Below, piece after piece: positions 58,348 to 64,000 of a DNA stretch of 64,000 bases. The stretch is from an uncultured Oscillibacter sp. GTDB lineage: Bacteria > Bacillota > Clostridia > Oscillospirales > Oscillospiraceae. Where the stretch lies: positions 1-64,000 of the forward strand of contig CANDBG010000006.1 of NCBI GenBank assembly GCA_947382875.1, given 5' to 3'. Below the pieces are notes generated by a model. The model worked only from the letters and a program-made list of their open reading frames with translations, was not told the DNA's origin and did no database searches. The first letter of the stretch is position 1, and every line of letters starts with the position of its first letter. The position numbers and the translations under genes were made by a program.

Positions 58348-61175
58348 GGGCGGAGGAGCAGACAGGCAGACATCTGCTGCTGGCGGTAATCACTGCGGTT
58401 TTTAGCGGGATGCTGGCGCTGGTTACGGTGGTCATGGCTTGGGAGCTTTGGATGATTCCGCTGATGACGGTTGGTTGTTTGTGCGTGTGGCTCCTGCACA
58501 TTGCAAGAATTGGTTCGGATGTGTTCTATGAAAACCTGTGCGCCGGGATGCTGCTCATTGAGTTCTTCTTCTTTGGCGTGCATGCAACCAGCCTTTATGA
58601 CCTGCCCGTCGTGGCCTGCGTTTTAATCCTGGCGCTGTTCATGCTGAACAAAAAATGGATTCTCTATGTGATGCTCTCCCTGTATATGCTGGCGCTGGTA
58701 TATCAGGGGGTGATTCTCCATACCATTTCCTATCAGATGAAGCCCCTGGCGGCATTCCGCCTGGGGCTTGGTGCCGTTGTCACCGTCGGCGCGGCGCTGC
58801 TGGCCGCCTATTGGATTAACCAGCGCAGCGCACAGCGCAAGCGGTACGAGCGCGTTTTTTCGGAGCTGGAAACCATGGGAAAACAGAACGCCGTTTTTTT
58901 GTCGAACGTGTCTCACGAGCTTCGTACGCCGATCAATATGGTCATTGGCATCAGTGAGGTGGCCCTTGGCCGGGAGCTTTCCCCGGAGATTCGGACGGAT
59001 ATGACATCCATCAAGTTAGCCGGAAAACGTCTGTCCAACCAGATCAACAATATGCTGGACTATACCGAAATCGTCGAAGGAACCCTGACCCCCGCCAAGG
59101 ATGAATATATGATTACGTCTGTGCTCAACGACGTCATCACGACAACCGCGCTGCAAACGAACCGTCAGCATCTGGAACTCGTCTTTGACATTGACCCAAA
59201 AGTACCGGCGGTTCTCATCGGAGATTCGGAAAAAATTTCGCACGTGCTCAAAATTCTGGTGGAAAACTCCATCAAGTTTACCGAAGAGGGCGGCATCAAT
59301 GTCCAAATCGGGTTCCGACAGGAGACCTACGGTGCAAACCTGGTCATCAACATCCGCGATACCGGCATTGGCATGACCGATTCCCAGCTGACGCAGATGT
59401 ATGATGTTTTTTATCAGGCGGATTCCAGCAGCAGCCGGTTTGCGGGCGGCCTGGGCCTGGGACTCCCAATCGCCCGGGGCCTTCTGAACGCAATGGGCGG
59501 CTTTATTCATTTCGAGGCCATCGGACAGCAGGGCCTCCATGCAAACATCGTGATTCCCCAGGGCGTCAAGGACGAACGTCCGTGCATCACGCTCAACCAC
59601 GCGGACCAGCTGTGCATCGCGTGTTATTTCCGTCCCGAAAAGTACAGCTGTGATGAAGTCCGCGAATATTACGACGGCCTGATTATGAACCTGGTGCAGG
59701 GCCTCAACATCGAAGGCTATCAGGCGCATAATTTCGAGGGCCTGCTCAAGTTACAGCGCAGCCATACCCTGACGCACGTCTTTATTGCCCAGGCGGAGTA
59801 CGAGGAAAACCGGGCGTACTATGAACGATTGGCCAATACCCTCCGGGTGGTTATTATCGCGGAACGGGAGTTCACTCTGGAGAGCGGAAGCCGTCTGCTG
59901 GTCATACATAAACCCTTTTCGGCCCTCTCCGTGGCGAACCTGCTCAACGGTGAGAGCGGTGAACGCGGCTTTGCCGAAGATCAGGCCGCCGGCCGCCGGC
60001 CCTTTACCTGTGAAGGGGTCCGGGCCCTGGCGGTGGACGACGAGGAAATGAACCTCGTGGTTGCCAAGGGCGTGCTGGGAAGCTATGGAATCGAAGTGGA
60101 TACCTGTCTGAGCGGACGGGAGGCCGTCGAACAATGCCGGGGCTTCACCTACGATATCATCTTTCTGGATCATATGATGCCTGGCTTTGACGGCGTAGAG
60201 ACGCTGAAACGAATCCGGGAGCTTCGGAACGGGGATTATCATGATCTGCCCGTGATTGCCCTGACAGCAAACACCGTCAGCGGAGCAAGGGAGATGTTCC
60301 GCAGCGAGGGCTTTACGGAGTTTGTCCCCAAGCCGATTGAACGCACGGTGTTGGAACGGGTATTGCGCAAGGTGCTGCCTCAAAACTGCATCCAGTACAG
60401 CGCAAGGCCCGTAACCAGAAACCCAGCGAACGCGGAGGTTCTTCTGGTGCCGCATGAGACATCCGAACCCGGCAGCGCACCGGAAAAGGACGTGCCGGAA
60501 AAGACCGTAGCGAAAAAGACTGCGCGTGAAAAAGCCGTGCCGGAAAAGACGGCATCGAAAAAGTCTGCATCGGAGAAAGCCGCCCCGGAGAAAGCTCCGT
60601 CGAAAAAAACGCCGTCGAAAAAGGATGTGCTGAAGAAGGCCGCCGCGAAAAGGGCTGCCGCGGAAAAAGCCGCGGCAGGCGAAACGGAGGATATGCCGAA
60701 GATTCCCCCGGCAAAGCTGCCCGCCCTGGACGGCGATGCCTCGGAACCCAAGGAGATCATCGAAGAAACCGCGCTGCCCGAGACGGACGACGCGCCGGAA
60801 AATCCTCCGGCACGCAGCAAGCCGCTGCCTTATGCCAAACTCGCCAAAGCCGGAATCAACGTGGACCTTGGTCTGAACTATTGCAGCGGCGAGGAGGATT
60901 TCTTCCGGGAAATGCTGATGATCTTTTTCGCCCAGAGCGGCGATAAGCAGGCGGAGCTTGTGGCTCTCTACGACGCCGCCAACTGGTCGGATTACACCGT
61001 AAAGGTCCACGCGCTGAAAAGCACGTCGCTGACCATCGGCGCGGAGACGCTCTCCGCCCAGGCCAAGGAGCAGGAGCTGGCCGGCAAAAAGGGAGATATC
61101 GCGTATATTCAGGCACACCACGCCGAATTGATGCACGCCTATGAGGAACTTTGCGCGTGTCTTGCCGCGCTGTAA
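58344..61175 (+). CDS. Membrane hybrid histidine kinase with receiver and HPt domain
   Basis: The 943-residue protein has about five to six N-terminal membrane helices (about 10-160). A HisKA domain follows (His near 192 in SHELRTPINM), then an HATPase with LVENSIKFT, DTGIGMTD and GLGLGLPIARG. A receiver domain (about 560-690) has Asp near 609 in FLDHMMPGFDG. A Lys/Ala-rich linker of 13 pentapeptides (60483-60677) leads to a C-terminal HPt domain with His near 890 in HALKSTSLTIG. This is a complete phosphorelay in one chain. A second degenerate receiver may lie at about 410-520. The signal is unknown. Confidence 0.93.
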   Translation: MRAEEQTGRHLLLAVITAVFSGMLALVTVVMAWELWMIPLMTVGCLCVWLLHIARIGSDVFYENLCAGMLLIEFFFFGVHATSLYDLPVVACVLILALFMLNKKWILYVMLSLYMLALVYQGVILHTISYQMKPLAAFRLGLGAVVTVGAALLAAYWINQRSAQRKRYERVFSELETMGKQNAVFLSNVSHELRTPINMVIGISEVALGRELSPEIRTDMTSIKLAGKRLSNQINNMLDYTEIVEGTLTPAKDEYMITSVLNDVITTTALQTNRQHLELVFDIDPKVPAVLIGDSEKISHVLKILVENSIKFTEEGGINVQIGFRQETYGANLVINIRDTGIGMTDSQLTQMYDVFYQADSSSSRFAGGLGLGLPIARGLLNAMGGFIHFEAIGQQGLHANIVIPQGVKDERPCITLNHADQLCIACYFRPEKYSCDEVREYYDGLIMNLVQGLNIEGYQAHNFEGLLKLQRSHTLTHVFIAQAEYEENRAYYERLANTLRVVIIAEREFTLESGSRLLVIHKPFSALSVANLLNGESGERGFAEDQAAGRRPFTCEGVRALAVDDEEMNLVVAKGVLGSYGIEVDTCLSGREAVEQCRGFTYDIIFLDHMMPGFDGVETLKRIRELRNGDYHDLPVIALTANTVSGAREMFRSEGFTEFVPKPIERTVLERVLRKVLPQNCIQYSARPVTRNPANAEVLLVPHETSEPGSAPEKDVPEKTVAKKTAREKAVPEKTASKKSASEKAAPEKAPSKKTPSKKDVLKKAAAKRAAAEKAAAGETEDMPKIPPAKLPALDGDASEPKEIIEETALPETDDAPENPPARSKPLPYAKLAKAGINVDLGLNYCSGEEDFFREMLMIFFAQSGDKQAELVALYDAANWSDYTVKVHALKSTSLTIGAETLSAQAKEQELAGKKGDIAYIQAHHAELMHAYEELCACLAAL

Positions 61176-61222
61176 GGGCGCGTCCTTCCAAAATAACGTG
61201 TTTTTAAGGGGTAGGAAACTTC

Positions 61223-63967
61223 GTGATAAAAAAATGGTTTGAACTCATTACCGATCACAGAATCAGTCTGCGGGAGCGAATGTTCCGTATTGTAACCGGC
61301 ATTTGCATGATCGCCCTCATCTTTACGATGCCAATGGGCCGGAGTATTCTGAATCTCGTGCTGATGGTAATCGGGCTTGTCGCCATGACGCTGATTACAA
61401 AATTCAGCATTCGGAAAAAACGCATCCAGACAGGCGCTACGGCCATTGCGATTCTGCTTCTGGCGCTCTTTCCCATCACCTTTTTTTCCGCAGGCGGGTT
61501 TTACAGCGGCGTCCCGGAATGGTTCGTCCTGTGCTTCATTTACATCTGCATCACTCTGCACGGCAGGCGTATGATCGCGTTCTTTTTGTTTTGTATGGTG
61601 GAAACCATTCTTTGCTATGGCATTGCCTACTATTATCCGGCGATCACCACCCCGAACGCCAACGGGAATTCCTTCCTGGACTCCGCCTTTTCCATGATTA
61701 TGGTGGGCCTGCTCACCAGCGTCCTGCTCATGTTCCTGAACCGGATGTACGAACAGGAAAACGCCATCACTCAACAGCAGAAAAAGGAAATCGAGGAGCT
61801 GAACCGGGCCGAAAATCACTTCTTTTCCAGCATGAGCCATGAAATTCGTACGCCAATCAATACGATCATTGGCCTGAACGAAATCATTCTGCGGGAGGAA
61901 ATTTCGGAGGAAGTCGCCGAAAACGCCCGAAATATTCAGGGCGCCAGCAAGCTCCTGCTGACGTTGATTAACGATACGCTGGATCTCTCTAAAATCAAAT
62001 CCGGAAAAATGGAGATTGTCAACGTCTCGTATGAAACGGGCGCGCTTTTTTCGGAACTCGTCAACATGGTCTGGATCAAGGCAAAGGAAAAGGGCCTGGA
62101 ATTCAAGCTGCAAGTGGACCCCTCTATTCCGAGTATGCTCTGCGGCGACGAGGTACGCATCAAGCAAATTCTCATCAATCTGCTGAACAACGCCGTAAAG
62201 TACACCAGCGAAGGTTCTGTCACCCTTTCCGTCCGGTGCGAGCGGCAGGCGGTGAACAAGGTGCGGGTCTGGTATTCCGTGGAGGACACCGGACAGGGCG
62301 TGAAAAAGGAGAATATCCCATATATCTTCAAAGCCTTCCGTCGGGTGGATGAAGAGAAAAACCGTCATATTGAAGGCACCGGACTGGGCTTGAGCATCGT
62401 TCAGCAGCTTGTGGAGCTGATGGGCGGTGAAATCAGCGTGAACAGCGTGTATACCAAAGGGTCTAAATTTGTCGTCATGCTGGATCAGGAAATCGTGGAC
62501 GAAAAGGCGCTGGGCGCGTTTACGCTGGCGTCCCGCGTGCGAACCCACCACGGAGAGCACTACCAGCAGAGCTTTGAAGCGCCGGACGCACATATTCTCG
62601 TGGTCGATGACAACGACATGAACCTGATGGTTGTACGGAAGCTGCTGGCGGCGACCAAAATCCAGATCGACACAGCCAGCAGCGGCGTGGAGTGTCTGCG
62701 TCTGACTCAGAACCATCATTATGACTGCATCCTCATGGATCACCTGATGCCGGAGATGAACGGAATCGAGTGCTTCCATGCGCTGCGGGTACAGCCGGGC
62801 GGTTTGTGTCAGGATGTTCCGGTCGTGGCCCTCACCGCCAACGCAGGCAGCGACAACCAGCTCCTTTACCGGAAAGAAGGCTTCAGCGGGTATCTGGCCA
62901 AGCCCGTCAGCGGCGCGCTTCTGGAAGCCGCCGTACTGAGCATTCTTCCGAAAGAGCTGGTACAAATCAGCGATGAGGCCAAGCAGTCGGATATCGATAA
63001 GGATATCCTGATTTTTGAGCAGGTCAAACGACGTTCCCTTCTGGTAACAACCGACAGCGTGTGCGACCTCCCGGAATCGCTCCGGAAGGCGTTCGACATC
63101 TCTGTGTGTCCTTACTATGTCTGCACGGAGGAGGGCCGCTTCCTGGATGACCAGGAACTCAAAACGGATGAACTTCTGCTCCACATGGCCGGAGGGCACA
63201 AGTGTTATTCCCAGCCGCCCGATGTGGAAGATTACGAACGCTTCTTCGCGGAAAAGCTGACCGAGGCCCAGAATATTATCCATATTGCAATGGCGAAGCA
63301 CGTCAGCGAGGGCTATCAGAATGCGCTTGAAGCGGCGAAATCCTTTGAAAACGTCACCGTGATCGACTCCGGGCACCTTTCCAGCAGCATGGGCCTGACA
63401 GTGCTGTGTGCCGCTTACATGGCAGAACATCATGCGTCCAAGCCGGATATTATGGAATCGGTGGGACGGATGCGGCGGTTCATTTCTTCCGCCTTTATCA
63501 TAAACAGTACGCATATGATGTGCCGGTCCGGACGAATTTCGAGGCGGGTACAGATTCTCTGTGACGCGCTGCTGCTGCATCCGGTGCTGATGCTGAAAAA
63601 AAGCCGGATGGCGGTAGGCAGCATGGAAATGGGCAGCTTTTCCCACGCGGCCAAACGGTATATTCGGCGGACGCTTCAGGATACCAGAAACATTGACCGG
63701 CGCATTTTGTTCATTACCTATTGCGGCATGGACGAAAAAATGTTGCAGTATATACAGAATCTGGTGTCGCAGTACTGTCCGTTTGAACGGGTTTACCTGC
63801 AAAAGGCGTCGTCGGCCATTGCAAGCAACTGCGGCCCTGGGTCCTTTGGATTGCTGTTTATGAAACGAGATGACGCAACGCTTCCGTTCTTCCAGATGAT
63901 GGAACAGGAGGAAGCGTATCTGCCTCCGGCGGACCAGCCTGCGTCTGCCAAGGGCGGCGAGTTGTAA
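61223..63967 (+). CDS. Hybrid histidine kinase-receiver-DegV fusion
   Basis: The 914-residue protein starts at a GTG (61223) after TAGG. It has about five membrane helices (20-180), then HisKA with the phosphorylated His near 206 in MSHEIRTPINT, an HATPase (LNNAVKYTSEG, GLGLSIVQQL), and a receiver with Asp near 505 in LMDHLMPEMNG. From about 606 to the end is a DegV-type domain: TTDSVCDLPESL at its start, CRSGRISRRVQ in the middle and GPGSFGLLFM near the end. DegV/FakB-like proteins bind fatty acids. The chain thus joins a phosphorelay kinase to a lipid-binding module. It follows the other hybrid kinase by 47 bases on the same strand. Confidence 0.9.
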   Translation: MIKKWFELITDHRISLRERMFRIVTGICMIALIFTMPMGRSILNLVLMVIGLVAMTLITKFSIRKKRIQTGATAIAILLLALFPITFFSAGGFYSGVPEWFVLCFIYICITLHGRRMIAFFLFCMVETILCYGIAYYYPAITTPNANGNSFLDSAFSMIMVGLLTSVLLMFLNRMYEQENAITQQQKKEIEELNRAENHFFSSMSHEIRTPINTIIGLNEIILREEISEEVAENARNIQGASKLLLTLINDTLDLSKIKSGKMEIVNVSYETGALFSELVNMVWIKAKEKGLEFKLQVDPSIPSMLCGDEVRIKQILINLLNNAVKYTSEGSVTLSVRCERQAVNKVRVWYSVEDTGQGVKKENIPYIFKAFRRVDEEKNRHIEGTGLGLSIVQQLVELMGGEISVNSVYTKGSKFVVMLDQEIVDEKALGAFTLASRVRTHHGEHYQQSFEAPDAHILVVDDNDMNLMVVRKLLAATKIQIDTASSGVECLRLTQNHHYDCILMDHLMPEMNGIECFHALRVQPGGLCQDVPVVALTANAGSDNQLLYRKEGFSGYLAKPVSGALLEAAVLSILPKELVQISDEAKQSDIDKDILIFEQVKRRSLLVTTDSVCDLPESLRKAFDISVCPYYVCTEEGRFLDDQELKTDELLLHMAGGHKCYSQPPDVEDYERFFAEKLTEAQNIIHIAMAKHVSEGYQNALEAAKSFENVTVIDSGHLSSSMGLTVLCAAYMAEHHASKPDIMESVGRMRRFISSAFIINSTHMMCRSGRISRRVQILCDALLLHPVLMLKKSRMAVGSMEMGSFSHAAKRYIRRTLQDTRNIDRRILFITYCGMDEKMLQYIQNLVSQYCPFERVYLQKASSAIASNCGPGSFGLLFMKRDDATLPFFQMMEQEEAYLPPADQPASAKGGEL

Positions 63968-64000
63968 AAAAACGCTTTGTTATCATTCAACGGCCGCAGG

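Noticed and set aside
61139..63802. An 887-codon open frame opposite the kinase-DegV gene
   Set aside because: The plus-strand product has clear HisKA, HATPase, receiver and DegV motifs. The antisense frame has none.

Overview
The window is chromosomal DNA from a motile, Gram-positive-type anaerobe of the class Clostridia. The gene set (CsrA/FliW, YjfB, a YviE-like protein, an FlhB-like C-terminal protein, SLH-domain surface proteins, a CBS/DRTGG pyrophosphatase, cytosolic BspA-type leucine-rich repeats, DUF4379-type zinc ribbons) and the GC-rich codon use fit the Oscillospiraceae (Oscillibacter/Dysosmobacter-like). That placement is an inference from gene content. I see no rRNA, tRNA or CRISPR array.

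Layout. 1-5992: a LarA-like protein (cut by the left edge) with a zinc alcohol dehydrogenase, an orphan Imm1-like immunity gene, a blaI/blaR1-type regulatory pair with a clear promoter and operator, and a lipoprotein. 6158-17330: a late flagellar operon (flgM-flgN-flgK-flgL-yviE-fliW-csrA-yjfB) led by a sigma-28-type promoter, and a chemotaxis operon (cheA-cheW-cheR-cheB), both leftward. 17424-29801: a rightward cluster with a FliK-like and an FlhB-C-like protein, two PilZ (c-di-GMP) proteins, and between them two very large SLH surface proteins. 29960-32044: the KtrB/KtrA potassium channel. 32435-36841: a small membrane protein, then the leftward pstSCAB-phoU phosphate system. 37108-43697: two class I aminotransferases, a Bax-inhibitor-1 protein, a Dabb protein, an EIIC-like membrane protein with a probable operator, an esterase and a zinc-ribbon protein. 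43906-51838: a secreted GH5 glucanase, a chemoreceptor with an extracytoplasmic zinc-binding (CZB-like) domain, a SUKH protein, a SprA-related putative metalloprotease, a Mn-type pyrophosphatase and IlvE. 51920-57477: a 1131-residue leucine-rich-repeat protein and a decayed zinc-ribbon/endonuclease gene. 57985-63967: a stand-alone receiver followed by two hybrid histidine kinases.

How the parts work together. The left-centre is a motility and surface module. FlgM, FliW and CsrA time late flagellar expression; CheA/W/R/B process receptor signals; PilZ proteins can link c-di-GMP to motility or envelope; and the SLH proteins coat the cell. The most unusual piece is the terminal signalling cassette. 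One kinase carries its own receiver and HPt domain, and the other is a histidine kinase-receiver-DegV fusion, which suggests a phosphorelay tied to fatty-acid binding. No DNA-binding or enzymatic output domain is encoded in that cassette. Other notable items are a perfect 15-bp dyad between the -35 and -10 of the blaI-type promoter, an 8-2-8 dyad just downstream of the EIIC promoter, and a 19-bp tandem repeat between pstB and phoU.
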